From Paramixta manurensis (GTDB lineage: Bacteria > Pseudomonadota > Gammaproteobacteria > Enterobacterales > Enterobacteriaceae), in assembly GCF_013285385.1 (NCBI RefSeq), contig NZ_CP054212.1, positions 3,100,001-3,164,000 of the forward strand: a DNA stretch of 64,000 nucleotides. The letters run 5' to 3'. Both the position numbers and the translations under genes were made by a program. The notes under the pieces were generated by a model. That model was not told the origin of the DNA. It searched no databases and saw nothing but the letters and a program-made list of their open reading frames with translations. Positions 43,912 through 52,789 of the stretch are shown here, piece after piece (position 1 is the first letter of the stretch; every line of letters begins with the position of its first letter).

Positions 43912-45570
43912 ATGAATCGAAGAATGTTTATGAAAGCGTCAATGGCTTTCGCGACGGTAAGCGGAATGTCCGGCTTATCTACGCTGTTTGCGCAGTCCGC
44001 CTGGGCGGATGAAGGGATCGCCGATGGTACCGCGACGCGCTTTGACTTTGACGAACTGAAGAAAATGGCCGCCGGTCTGGCGAAAAAACCGTGGGGCGGC
44101 GCGCCGGGCGCGTTACCGCCAACGCTCGCTAATCTGACGCCACAGGCCTACAACGAAATTCAGTACGATGCGAATCACTCACTGTGGAATGATGTGGCAA
44201 ACCGCGATCTCGATGTGCAATTTTTCCATGTCGGCATGGGTTTTAAACGTCGTATTCGTATGTTTTCCGTCGACGCCAAAAGTCGTGAAGCGCGTGAAAT
44301 TCACTTCCGTCCCGAATTGTTTAACTACAACAATGCACAAGTTGATATGCATCAGCTTGAAGGGAAAACCGATCTTGGCTTTGCCGGATTCCGTGCGTTT
44401 AAAAAGCCGGAGTTGGCACGTCGCGATATTGTCTCTTTCCTCGGCGCCAGTTATTTCCGCGCGGTGGATGACACCTATCAATATGGTCTTTCGGCACGCG
44501 GCGTTGCGGTTAACACCTTTAGTAACGGCCACGAAGAGTTCCCGGACTTCACCGCGTTTTGGTTCGATACCGTGGCGCCGGAGTCGACCACTTTTACCGT
44601 TTATGCGCTGCTGGACGGCCCGAGCGTTACCGGTGCTTATAAGTTCACCATTGATTGCGAAGAAAAACGTGTGGTAATGGAGATTGAAAATCATCTCTTC
44701 GCACGTACTGATATTAAACAACTGGGCATCGCGCCAATGACCAGTATGTTCAGTTGCGGCACTAACGAACGCCGTATGTGTAATACCTATCATCCGCAGA
44801 TACATGACTCCGATCGTCTGGCGATGTGGACCGGTAGCGGTGAGTGGATTGCCCGCCCGCTGAATAATCCGCAGAAGTTGCAGTTCAACGCCTATCAGGA
44901 TAATAACCCGCGCGGTTTTGGCCTGCTGCAGCTTAACCATGACTTTAAGGATTATCAGGATGTGATTGGCTGGTACGATAAACGTCCTAGTCTGTGGGTT
45001 GAGCCGCTGGGTAAATGGGGTAAAGGCGCCATCAATGTGATGGAGATCCCTACCACCGGCGAAACGTTGGATAACGTAGTGTGTTTCTGGCAACCCGAGC
45101 AGCCAATTAAGGCCGGCAGTGAATATAACTTCCACTATAAGCTTTACTGGAGCAGCCTGCCGCCGGTGCGTAGCGGTTTGGCGCGGGTGGATGCGACACG
45201 TTCCGGTATGGGTGGGTTCCCGGAGGGTTGGGCGCCGGGCGAGCACTTCCCGGAAGTTTGGTCGCGCCGTTTTGCGGTCGATTTCGTTGGTGGCGATCTG
45301 AAAGCCGCCGCGCCGAAGGGGATCGAGCCGGTGATTACCGTCTCTTCAGGTACCATTAAACAGATTGAAATTCTGTATGTTGAGCCGTTAGATGGGTATC
45401 GCATTCTGTTTGACTGGTATCCAAATAGCGATGCGACCACGCCAGTGGATATGCGTTTGTTCTTGCGTACCAAGGATGAGACGTTGAGCGAAACGTGGTT
45501 GTATCAATATTTCCCGCCGCCGCCGGATCAGCGTAAGTATGTTGATGATCGGCAGATGAATCCGGGTTAA
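43912..45570 (+). CDS. opgD: OpgD (MdoD), periplasmic glucan biosynthesis protein
   Basis: 552 residues. The twin-arginine signal MNRRMFMKASMAFATVSG...AQSAWA predicts Tat export, as for E. coli OpgD. The mature protein is the OpgG/OpgD fold (beta-sandwich plus Ig-like domain), with well-kept blocks SFLGASYFRAVDDTYQYGLS, EEFPDFTAFWFD, TSMFSCGTNERRM and RRFAVDFVGGDLKAAAPKGI. It acts on osmoregulated periplasmic glucans; recent work assigns OpgD/OpgG glucanase activity. Start: ATG 43912 gives the exact Tat motif; the 43855 start would put 19 residues ahead of it. Its place between elaB and elaA is not the E. coli location. Confidence 0.95.
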   Translation: MNRRMFMKASMAFATVSGMSGLSTLFAQSAWADEGIADGTATRFDFDELKKMAAGLAKKPWGGAPGALPPTLANLTPQAYNEIQYDANHSLWNDVANRDLDVQFFHVGMGFKRRIRMFSVDAKSREAREIHFRPELFNYNNAQVDMHQLEGKTDLGFAGFRAFKKPELARRDIVSFLGASYFRAVDDTYQYGLSARGVAVNTFSNGHEEFPDFTAFWFDTVAPESTTFTVYALLDGPSVTGAYKFTIDCEEKRVVMEIENHLFARTDIKQLGIAPMTSMFSCGTNERRMCNTYHPQIHDSDRLAMWTGSGEWIARPLNNPQKLQFNAYQDNNPRGFGLLQLNHDFKDYQDVIGWYDKRPSLWVEPLGKWGKGAINVMEIPTTGETLDNVVCFWQPEQPIKAGSEYNFHYKLYWSSLPPVRSGLARVDATRSGMGGFPEGWAPGEHFPEVWSRRFAVDFVGGDLKAAAPKGIEPVITVSSGTIKQIEILYVEPLDGYRILFDWYPNSDATTPVDMRLFLRTKDETLSETWLYQYFPPPPDQRKYVDDRQMNPG

Positions 45571-45584
45571 TTCATCAAGTTTGG

Positions 45585-45625
45585 GCATGTCCGGTTATCC
45601 TGATCGGGCATGCCTGTGGTTTTTT
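45585..45625 (+). terminator. opgD terminator
   Basis: GCATGTCCGG / TCGGGCATGC (10 bp with two G-T pairs), then six bases and TTTTTT. The gap before the T-run weakens the call. Confidence 0.55.
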
Positions 45626-45689
45626 CGTGAATACCCTGTTTCCGTCTTCCGCAGCGCAACAGCGTTTACCTTGCTCTGTGCGCCAGGTT

Positions 45690-45790
45690 GACGCAGCCAG
45701 GTCAACGGCGTTTCTCTCGCCTGAAAGGCGAGCGAGTTAAGGGCCATAAGCCTGGCCCTTAACAATCCGCGCTACCGGCAGGCACTTCGC
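45690..45790 (+). repeat. Two-hairpin dispersed repeat, copy 2
   Basis: AGGTCAACGGCGTT (45699-45712), a small hairpin CTCGCC/GGCGAG, a larger hairpin GTTAAGGGCC / GGCCCTTAAC (45736-45763), then AATCCGCGCTACCGGC. This is the same block order as copy 1 at 23125-23218 (opposite strand). The outer GTTAAGGG/CCCTTAAC is conserved; the inner stem bases differ on both arms but still pair. Confidence 0.7.
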
Positions 45791-45810
45791 CCGCCGCAAA
45801 CCATTCCCTG

Positions 45811-46263
45811 CTACTCGTGACGCATCCCAATATGCGGAATATTATCTTCCAAATACACGTCCGTAACCGGATGAAAACCAAGCTGTCGGTAAAATTTTTC
45901 CAAATGCGCCTGCGCGGATAAATACATCGCCCGGCCTGGCCAAAACTGTTCGCAACTGGCAATGCACTGCTCCATCAGCCGATAGCCCAAATTTAGGCCC
46001 CGCGCCTCCGACGCAATAATCACCCGCCCGATGATCACCGGACTGTCCTGATCTTGCGGCGTAAGAATACGCGCATAGGCCAGAATCTTATTTTCCAGCT
46101 GACCAATAATATGACGATTATCATGCGCCAAATCCTGCCCATCCAGATCCTGATAGGGACAATTTTGCTCAACAATGAACACCGCGTTACGTAGCGACAA
46201 AATAGCGTAAAGTTGCGCTATCTGTAGATCGCGCTGGTGTAAGTCTTGCCACAACAGATCCAT
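45811..46263 (-). CDS. elaA: ElaA, GNAT-family N-acyltransferase
   Basis: 150 residues. GNAT fold with the ElaA signature LRNAVFIVEQNCPYQDLDGQD near the N-terminus, the acetyl-CoA site VIIGRVIIASEARGLNLGYRLM and the C-terminal FYRQLGFHPVTDVYLEDNIPHIGM. The substrate in this family is not established. Start: ATG 46263 with GGGGAAAAAT just upstream matches the E. coli N-terminus (IEWQDLH); in-frame ATGs at 46281 and 46338 add unrelated residues. It lies alone between the opgD-side repeat and the nuo terminator. Confidence 0.9.
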   Translation of the reverse strand: MDLLWQDLHQRDLQIAQLYAILSLRNAVFIVEQNCPYQDLDGQDLAHDNRHIIGQLENKILAYARILTPQDQDSPVIIGRVIIASEARGLNLGYRLMEQCIASCEQFWPGRAMYLSAQAHLEKFYRQLGFHPVTDVYLEDNIPHIGMRHE

Positions 46264-46388
46264 ATTTTTCCCCTGGCTCATTACCGAGCGAAAAGCGGTC
46301 ACAAGAATAACGGTTACTATACCGTGATCTACGGCCAAAGACCGTACGACATTGCCTGTTTCGTGAATCGATACGGTGAAAGACAGGC

Positions 46389-46418
46389 AAAAAAAATCAG
46401 GCCACCAGGGCCTGATTT
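46389..46418 (-). terminator. nuo operon terminator
   Basis: AAATCAGGCC / GGCCTGATTT (perfect 10 bp, 5-nt loop), with the minus strand continuing into a run of eight Ts. It lies 24 bp past the nuoN stop codon. Confidence 0.92.
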
Positions 46419-46441
46419 AGACGACAGCGTTACGCCGACGC

Positions 46442-47899
46442 TTACATAAGCGGCTGAGCCAGTTGCACCAGCTTAATCAGCGGCTGAGGATAGATACCCA
46501 GCGCCAGTACCAGAATCGCAGAGATCAGTACTACCACGCCGCCCGCGGTAAACGCCCAGTTGGCTGGTGTATCACGCGTATGCAGTTCCGGCGGGCTCAG
46601 GTACAAACTCACGGTCACACGCAGGTAGTAGTACAGGCCGATGGCGCTACCAACCACCACCGCCGCAGTTAACCACCACAGGTGTGCATTCACACCTACT
46701 GCGATGACGTAGAACTTACCGATAAAGCCCAGCGTCATCGGGATACCGGCCAGCGACAACATCATCACAGTCATAACTGCCGACAAAATCGGACGGTGCC
46801 AGAACAGACCACGGTATGAGTAGAGCGAATCCGCATCCGGACCGCGATACGGGCTGGACATCAAACTGACCACGCCAAACGCGCCGAGGCTGCTAAACAG
46901 GTAACCCGCCAGATAGACACCAACCGCTTCCAGCGAAAGCTGATGGGTTTGTACCGCAATCAACGCCACCAACAGATAACCGAGGTGTGCAATTGAAGAG
47001 TAACCTAGCAGACGCTTGATATTACTCTGCGAGATAGCCATCAAGTTACCGAACAGAATCGACACAAAGGCGATAATGCCCAGTACGGTACGTACCGCTT
47101 CGTTATCGGTCACCGGCGCGTACATAAACAGACGCATCACCACGCCGAAAATGGCGATTTTACTGGCGGTCGCCAGGAAGGTAGAGACCGGTGCTGGCGC
47201 ACCTTGATACACATCCGGCGTCCACAGATGGAATGGCACCAGCGACAGTTTAAAGCCTAAGCCGACAATCATCATACCCAGACCCACCAGCAACAGCGGC
47301 TGATGAATAACATTGTCAGTCAGGCTCTTACCTAACGCGACAAAGCCGAGGTTGCCTGAATCCGCGTAAATTAACGCCATACCAAACAGCAGGAACGAAG
47401 ACGCCGCCGCTGACAGGATGGTGTATTTCAGCGCGGCTTCCAGCGAGCGTTTCTGCCGGAACGCGTAACCAATCAGACCGAACAGCGGCAACGAGATCAA
47501 CTCAATACCGATGAACAGTGAAGCCAGATGGTTGGCGCTGGCGAGCACCACACCGCCCAGTGCGGCAATCAGCACCAGCAGATAGAACTCGTCGCGATTA
47601 TCCGGGAAACCTGCCAACCACGGATAGGCAAAGGTACAGGTCGCAAGACTTGCCAGCATCACCAGGCCGGTATAGAACATTGAGTAGCCATCGACGCGCA
47701 ACAGCGGCGTGACATCCATCGGGCCAACCTGGCCAACAAAGTAGAGAGACAGTAGCGCCAGGTTGAGGCCAATTACTGACAGCGTCGCATTGACAAAGTG
47801 GTTGCGTCGCCACGCAATGGACAGCATCACAACCACCACCGTCAATCCGACGATCAACAGCGGTAGTAGCGCGATCAATTGTTGAGGAGTTATTGTCAT
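46442..47899 (-). CDS. nuoN: NADH-quinone oxidoreductase subunit N
   Basis: 485 residues, 13-14 hydrophobic helices. Antiporter-like proton-pumping subunit of complex I, homologous to NuoL and NuoM. The family core LVPFHLWTPDVYQGAPAPVSTFLATASKIA and SQSNIKRLLGYSSIAHLGY carries the buried Lys residues used for proton transfer. It is the last gene of the operon, followed by the strong terminator at 46389-46418, and begins 6 bp after nuoM. Confidence 0.97.
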   Translation of the reverse strand: MTITPQQLIALLPLLIVGLTVVVVMLSIAWRRNHFVNATLSVIGLNLALLSLYFVGQVGPMDVTPLLRVDGYSMFYTGLVMLASLATCTFAYPWLAGFPDNRDEFYLLVLIAALGGVVLASANHLASLFIGIELISLPLFGLIGYAFRQKRSLEAALKYTILSAAASSFLLFGMALIYADSGNLGFVALGKSLTDNVIHQPLLLVGLGMMIVGLGFKLSLVPFHLWTPDVYQGAPAPVSTFLATASKIAIFGVVMRLFMYAPVTDNEAVRTVLGIIAFVSILFGNLMAISQSNIKRLLGYSSIAHLGYLLVALIAVQTHQLSLEAVGVYLAGYLFSSLGAFGVVSLMSSPYRGPDADSLYSYRGLFWHRPILSAVMTVMMLSLAGIPMTLGFIGKFYVIAVGVNAHLWWLTAAVVVGSAIGLYYYLRVTVSLYLSPPELHTRDTPANWAFTAGGVVVLISAILVLALGIYPQPLIKLVQLAQPLM

Positions 47900-47905
47900 G
47901 GCGAA

Positions 47906-49426
47906 TTACGGCCTTGTAGTTGAAATTGAAGCGGTAAACCACTGCTGGATGTTACTCATCGCAGCATGTGAGGTGTCCAGAATCGGCTGCGGATAAACCC
48001 CCAGCAGCACCAGCAGAACCACCAACACCATAATCATCAGGAACTCGCGCGAAGTCATACCTTTCAGCGGCGTTTCCGATTTTGGCGCACCGTAATAGGC
48101 GCGTTGCATCATGATCAGTGAATAAACTGACGCAAACACCAAGCCAAAGGTCGCAATCACAATAATCGTCGGTACCACCTGGAAGCTACCGGTCAAAATC
48201 ATAAATTCCCCGGCGAAGTTACCGGTGCCCGGCATACCAAGGTTAGCGACCGCAAAGAACAACGACAGGCCCGGAATCCATTTGATACGCGCCCACAGGC
48301 CGCCCATCTCACGCATATCGCGGGTATGTAGACGTTCGTAAACCTGACCACACAGGATGAACAGCGCCGCCGCCGACAACCCGTGAGCAATCATCTGCAC
48401 CACCGCACCTTGCAGCGCCAGTTGGCTGCCGGTGTAGATAGCAATCAGCACAAAGCCCATATGGGAGATGGAGGTGTAAGCGATCAGACGTTTGATATCG
48501 GTCTGCGAGAACGCCATCCAGGCACCGTAGAAGATACCGATGATACCAAGCCACATAGCGATCGGCGCAAACTCTGCCGAGGCGTGCGGGAACAACGGCA
48601 GGCTGAAACGCAACAGACCATACGCAGCGGTTTTCAACAAAATCCCCGCCAGGTCAACGGAACCTGCGGTCGGCGCCTGACTGTGCGCATCCGGCAGCCA
48701 GCCATGCAACGGTACTACCGGCATTTTGACCGCAAAGGCAATAAAGAAGCCCAGCATCAGCAGGTATTCTACCGTGTGCGACATCGGCGTCTTCAGCAGC
48801 GTTTCATAATTGAACGTCCAAACACCGGTCGCGTTGTAATGCACGAAAACCAACGCCAGAATCGCAATTAACATCACCAGACCCGATGCCTGGGTATAAA
48901 TGAAGAACTTAGTCGCGGCGCTAATACGGGTTTTACCGTCAGATGCCTTATGACCCCAGAGCGCGATGAGGAAGTACATCGGCACCAGCATCATTTCCCA
49001 GAAGAAGAAGAACAGGAACATATCGACGGAGAGGAACACGCCGATAACCCCGCCGAGGATCCACATCAGGTTAAGGTGAAAGAACCCCTGATATTTTTCA
49101 ATTTCGTTCCAGGAACAGAGTACCGCCATTAGACCTAACAGACCGGTCAACACCACCATCAGCAGCGACAAACCGTCGATAGCCAAATGGAAATCAATAC
49201 CGAAACGCGGGATCCACGGTACCGAGAACTCTGCTTGCCACTGCGGAAGCCCCGCAGCCTGCGTCAGCGTATAGCCACCCTGCAACCAGAGTTGCAGCGA
49301 AAGCGCCAGCGTTAGCCCCATTGTGATCAAGGCGATCCAGCGCGGCGTCTTCACGCCAAAGCGCTCGGACTGCCAACACAGCAGACCGCCCAGGAATGGG
49401 ATAATGATAAGCCAGGGAAGTAACAT
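47906..49426 (-). CDS. nuoM: NADH-quinone oxidoreductase subunit M
   Basis: 506 residues (E. coli 509), about 14 membrane helices. Antiporter-like pump subunit: the conserved Glu in LFFFFWEMMLVPMYFLIALW, then KMPVVPLHGWLPDAHSQAPTAGSVDLAGILLKTAAYG and QTDIKRLIAYTSISHMGFVL with the channel Lys residues. The 107-bp gap before it (after nuoL) holds a strong hairpin. The end lies just before nuoN. Confidence 0.97.
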   Translation of the reverse strand: MLLPWLIIIPFLGGLLCWQSERFGVKTPRWIALITMGLTLALSLQLWLQGGYTLTQAAGLPQWQAEFSVPWIPRFGIDFHLAIDGLSLLMVVLTGLLGLMAVLCSWNEIEKYQGFFHLNLMWILGGVIGVFLSVDMFLFFFFWEMMLVPMYFLIALWGHKASDGKTRISAATKFFIYTQASGLVMLIAILALVFVHYNATGVWTFNYETLLKTPMSHTVEYLLMLGFFIAFAVKMPVVPLHGWLPDAHSQAPTAGSVDLAGILLKTAAYGLLRFSLPLFPHASAEFAPIAMWLGIIGIFYGAWMAFSQTDIKRLIAYTSISHMGFVLIAIYTGSQLALQGAVVQMIAHGLSAAALFILCGQVYERLHTRDMREMGGLWARIKWIPGLSLFFAVANLGMPGTGNFAGEFMILTGSFQVVPTIIVIATFGLVFASVYSLIMMQRAYYGAPKSETPLKGMTSREFLMIMVLVVLLVLLGVYPQPILDTSHAAMSNIQQWFTASISTTRP

Positions 49427-49533
49427 TACTCTTCTTATCCTTGTTTTCCCTTCCGGGCTTTTCGCGAAAACCCGGGGGATAATGGTAAACCTGTTCCGGG
49501 TGGGTCAATGGCCCCCACCCCGCCAACTTAAGC
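49427..49533 (-). other. nuoL-nuoM intercistronic hairpin region
   Basis: One of the longest gaps in the operon. On the plus strand CCGGGC-TTTTCGCGAAAA-CCCGGG (about 49456-49482) can fold into a long hairpin with a central CG, with GTGGG/CCCAC-type pairing nearby. There is no T-run at the right position, so I read it as an mRNA-processing or stability element rather than a terminator. Confidence 0.5.
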
Positions 49534-51372
49534 TTAAATCACCAGCATCAGCGCCAGCACCACGACTGCGCCAACGCTCATCGAAGCAACATACCAGCGC
49601 AGATAGCCGCTTTCGCTGACCACCAATCCACGGTTCGCGAAACGCGATACGTAAGCCGGTATCGTCATCAACGCATCCAGCGGATCGCGCGACAGCAGCC
49701 AGGCAATACCGAGGTAAGGCTTGACGAACACTTTGTCATACAGCCAGTCGAAGCCCCAGGCAGCAAACCACCAGGTACTGAAGAAACGTCCCGGCGCGCT
49801 TTTTGCAATGCTGGTAACCAGAGTACGTTTGCCGAGCCACAGTGCCGCCGCCAGCAGGATACCGACAATTGCCACCACGCCAGAGGTGATTTGCAGCGTC
49901 AGCACGCTACCATGAGCCAGCTCAGCGGTATCCGGTAATACGCCTTTTAATGGCGGCACAATCAACGCACCAATAAAGGTAGAGAGGATCAGTAGCACGA
50001 TCAGCGGCAGGTGATGAGTAATCCCTTTGCCAGCGTGGGCGTGAATCTTCTCTTCGCCATGGAAGGTGATGAAGATCATGCGGAAGGTATACAGCGAAGT
50101 CATAAACGCGCCCACCAAACCGGCGATCGCCAGATTGATATGCCCGTTAACCACCGCGCCCGCGAGAATTTCGTCCTTACTGAAGAAGCCGGCAGTAATC
50201 AGCGGCAACGCCGACAGCGCCGCGCCGCCAACCAGGAAGCAGACATACACCAGCGGGATGCTCTTACGTAAGCCACCCATTTTGAAGATGTTCTGTTCGT
50301 GGTGGCAGGCCAGAATGACGGAGCCCGAAGAGAGGAACAGCAGCGCTTTAAAGAACGCATGCGTCATCAGGTGGAAAATCGCCGCATCCCATGCCTGTAC
50401 GCCCAGCGCCAGGAACATGTAGCCAATCTGGCTCATGGTCGAGTAAGCCAGCACGCGTTTGATATCGGTTTGTACCAGAGCGGCAAAACCCGCCAGCACC
50501 AATGTCACCGCGCCAACAATGCCGACCAAATGCAGCACTTCCGGCGTCATCAGGAACAGCCCATGTGAACGCGCGATCAGATAGACGCCCGCGGTCACCA
50601 TGGTCGCGGCGTGGATCAGCGCTGACACCGGCGTCGGGCCAGCCATCGCATCCGCCAACCATGTTTGCAACGGCAACTGCGCAGATTTACCTACCGCGCC
50701 GCCCAGTAACATCAGGGTCGCCCACTGCAACATATGGTTATCCGCCGCGAAATGCGCTGGCGCCAGTTCAACCATTTCCCGGAAGTTCAGCGTACCCAGT
50801 TCGTTGTAAAGAATGAACAGAGCGAAAGCCAGGAACACATCACCGACACGGGTGATGATAAAGGCTTTCATCGCCGCCGCACCGTTCTTCGGATCGGTGT
50901 AATAGAAACCAATCAGCAGATAGGAGCAGAGACCCACGCCTTCCCAACCGAGATACATCAGCATCAGGTTGTCAGCCAGCACCAACACCACCATGCTGGC
51001 GATAAACAGGTTGGTATAGGCGAAGAAGCGTGAATATCCTTCTTCACCGCGCATGTACCAGGAAGCGAACATGTGGATGAAGAAACCCACGCCGGTCACC
51101 ACCGAAAGCATGGTCAGCGACAGGCCATCCAGCGTCAGGTTAACGCCAATGTTGAAATGCCCAACCTGCATCCAGGTCCACAGCGCCTGGTGAAACACCT
51201 GTTGCCCGTGGTTGAAAAAATCCATACCAACGTAAATGGTGACCAGCGCGGCCAGACCAACCGACCCCATACCCACGGTGGCGGAAAGGTTTTCCGACCA
51301 GCGGCCACGGGAGAATGCCAGCAGCAAGAAGCCAATCAGCGGCAACAAAATTGTTAAATAGAGAAGGTTCAT
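49534..51372 (-). CDS. nuoL: NADH-quinone oxidoreductase subunit L
   Basis: 612 residues. Largest antiporter-like subunit, with 14 core helices plus the C-terminal extension whose long lateral helix braces the membrane arm. LGWEGVGLCSYLLIGFYY holds the conserved Glu; LPLQTWLADAMAGPTPVSALIHAATMVTAGVYLI and QTDIKRVLAYSTMSQIGYMFLALG hold the channel Lys and His residues. The start overlaps the nuoK stop (ATGA). Confidence 0.97.
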   Translation of the reverse strand: MNLLYLTILLPLIGFLLLAFSRGRWSENLSATVGMGSVGLAALVTIYVGMDFFNHGQQVFHQALWTWMQVGHFNIGVNLTLDGLSLTMLSVVTGVGFFIHMFASWYMRGEEGYSRFFAYTNLFIASMVVLVLADNLMLMYLGWEGVGLCSYLLIGFYYTDPKNGAAAMKAFIITRVGDVFLAFALFILYNELGTLNFREMVELAPAHFAADNHMLQWATLMLLGGAVGKSAQLPLQTWLADAMAGPTPVSALIHAATMVTAGVYLIARSHGLFLMTPEVLHLVGIVGAVTLVLAGFAALVQTDIKRVLAYSTMSQIGYMFLALGVQAWDAAIFHLMTHAFFKALLFLSSGSVILACHHEQNIFKMGGLRKSIPLVYVCFLVGGAALSALPLITAGFFSKDEILAGAVVNGHINLAIAGLVGAFMTSLYTFRMIFITFHGEEKIHAHAGKGITHHLPLIVLLILSTFIGALIVPPLKGVLPDTAELAHGSVLTLQITSGVVAIVGILLAAALWLGKRTLVTSIAKSAPGRFFSTWWFAAWGFDWLYDKVFVKPYLGIAWLLSRDPLDALMTIPAYVSRFANRGLVVSESGYLRWYVASMSVGAVVVLALMLVI

Positions 51373-51671
51373 CCGCGCATCTCGCTCACTGTATCAATGT
51401 TCAGAGTCTGACGACGACGATGAAGCTGGAGCAGCAGAGCCAGACCAATACTGGCTTCGGCAGCCGCCAGGCTGATTGCCAGGATATACATCACCTGACC
51501 GTCGGCTTGTCCCCAATAGCTCCCCGCCACCACTAACGCCAGCGCTGCGGCGTTGATCATGATTTCGAGACCAATCAGCATAAACAACAGATTACGGCGC
51601 AACACCAGTGATGTCAGTCCGAGGACAAACAGCACGGCGGCCAGTATCAATCCGTGTTGTAGAGGGATCAT
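51369..51671 (-). CDS. nuoK: NADH-quinone oxidoreductase subunit K
   Basis: 100 residues with three membrane helices. Mitochondrial ND4L homologue. The two buried carboxylates are visible in FMLIGLEIMINAAALAL and ISLAAAEASIGLALL (E36 and E72 by E. coli numbering). The start overlaps the nuoJ stop and the end overlaps nuoL, both as ATGA. Confidence 0.96.
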   Translation of the reverse strand: MIPLQHGLILAAVLFVLGLTSLVLRRNLLFMLIGLEIMINAAALALVVAGSYWGQADGQVMYILAISLAAAEASIGLALLLQLHRRRQTLNIDTVSEMRG

Positions 51672-52222
51672 GCGTGTTCCTCCTTATTACTTTTCGCGGT
51701 ATCCGCCGGGCGATTACTCAGCACTTCACCCTGGCGTTCTTCACGTCCGATGTGGAACGCGACCACCAAGCCGGCAAGCAGCAACATTGACGCCAACTCA
51801 ACCGCCAGTACGTAAGGGCCGAACAGGCTAATGCCCACTGCTTTCGCGTCGATGACAGTACCATCGATCCCCTGATCGTTCGCCGTAAGGATGGCGTAAA
51901 TCATCACCATCAACAGCAACAGAGAAACGATACCAGGCCCAATCCATAACGAAGGCTGAAGCCACTTACGCTCCTGCTCTTCTACCGATTTGCCAAGGTT
52001 TAACATCATCACCACGAAGACGAACAGAACCATAATGGCGCCAGCATAAACGATGATTTCCAACGCACCGGCAAAGTAGGCGCCGAGCGAAAAGAACACA
52101 CCGGCAATCGCCAGCAGCGAGATGATTAAGTACAACAACGCGTGTACCGGATTGGTATGGGTAATGACGCGTAATGTCGTCAATACCGCCACCAGTCCGC
52201 AAATATAAAACGCAAATTCCAT
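51668..52222 (-). CDS. nuoJ: NADH-quinone oxidoreductase subunit J
   Basis: 184 residues, five membrane helices. ND6 homologue; YFAGALEIIVYAGAIMVLFVFVVMML is the conserved third helix with the pi-bulge that couples quinone chemistry to pumping. The hydrophilic C-terminus is HIGREERQGEVLSNRPADTAKSN. It begins 10 bp after nuoI. Confidence 0.95.
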   Translation of the reverse strand: MEFAFYICGLVAVLTTLRVITHTNPVHALLYLIISLLAIAGVFFSLGAYFAGALEIIVYAGAIMVLFVFVVMMLNLGKSVEEQERKWLQPSLWIGPGIVSLLLLMVMIYAILTANDQGIDGTVIDAKAVGISLFGPYVLAVELASMLLLAGLVVAFHIGREERQGEVLSNRPADTAKSNKEEHA

Positions 52223-52232
52223 GCCTGGCTCC

Positions 52233-52775
52233 TTAAGGTAACAAGCCTTTGACGTCGATAGGTTTGGCTTCGTTTGCCGCTTCGCCTTTGTCTTTCCCTT
52301 CGATCGCCATGCCCGCCATACGATAGAAGTTATATTCCGGGTATTTACCCGGCCCTGAAATCAGCAGGTCTTCTTTCTCGTACACCAGATCCTGTCGCTT
52401 AAATTCACCCAGTTCGAAATCCGGGGTAAGCTGGATAGCGGTGGTCGGACAGGCTTCTTCGCACAGGCCACAGAAGATGCAGCGCGAGAAGTTGATGCGG
52501 AAGAATTCCGGATACCAGCGGCCATCCTGCATTTCCGCTTTTTGCAGCGAAATACAGCCAACCGGACAGGCAACCGCACACAGGTTACAGGCCACGCAGC
52601 GCTCTGAACCATCCGGATCGCGCGTAAGCACGATACGGCCACGGTAGCGCGGCGGCAGGTAAACCGGCTCTTCCGGATACATGCGCGTTTCGCGTTTGGC
52701 AAAAGCGTGCATGCCAATCATCCAAATACTGCGTACCTGGGTCGCGAAACCAACCACAATTTCTTTCAATGTCAT
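52233..52775 (-). CDS. nuoI: NADH-quinone oxidoreductase subunit I
   Basis: 180 residues. Carries the two [4Fe-4S] clusters N6a and N6b in a double CxxCxxCxxxCP pattern: CVACNLCAVACPVGCI and CIFCGLCEEACPTTAI. It hands electrons from NuoG to NuoB. The amphipathic N-terminus rests on the membrane. It follows nuoH by 14 bp. Confidence 0.97.
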   Translation of the reverse strand: MTLKEIVVGFATQVRSIWMIGMHAFAKRETRMYPEEPVYLPPRYRGRIVLTRDPDGSERCVACNLCAVACPVGCISLQKAEMQDGRWYPEFFRINFSRCIFCGLCEEACPTTAIQLTPDFELGEFKRQDLVYEKEDLLISGPGKYPEYNFYRMAGMAIEGKDKGEAANEAKPIDVKGLLP

Positions 52776-52789
52776 GGTTATTTAACCCC

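Noticed and set aside
44179..45246. 355-codon minus-strand frame inside opgD
   Set aside because: opgD is a clear full-length family member with a Tat signal; the antisense frame has no recognisable motif or start signals.
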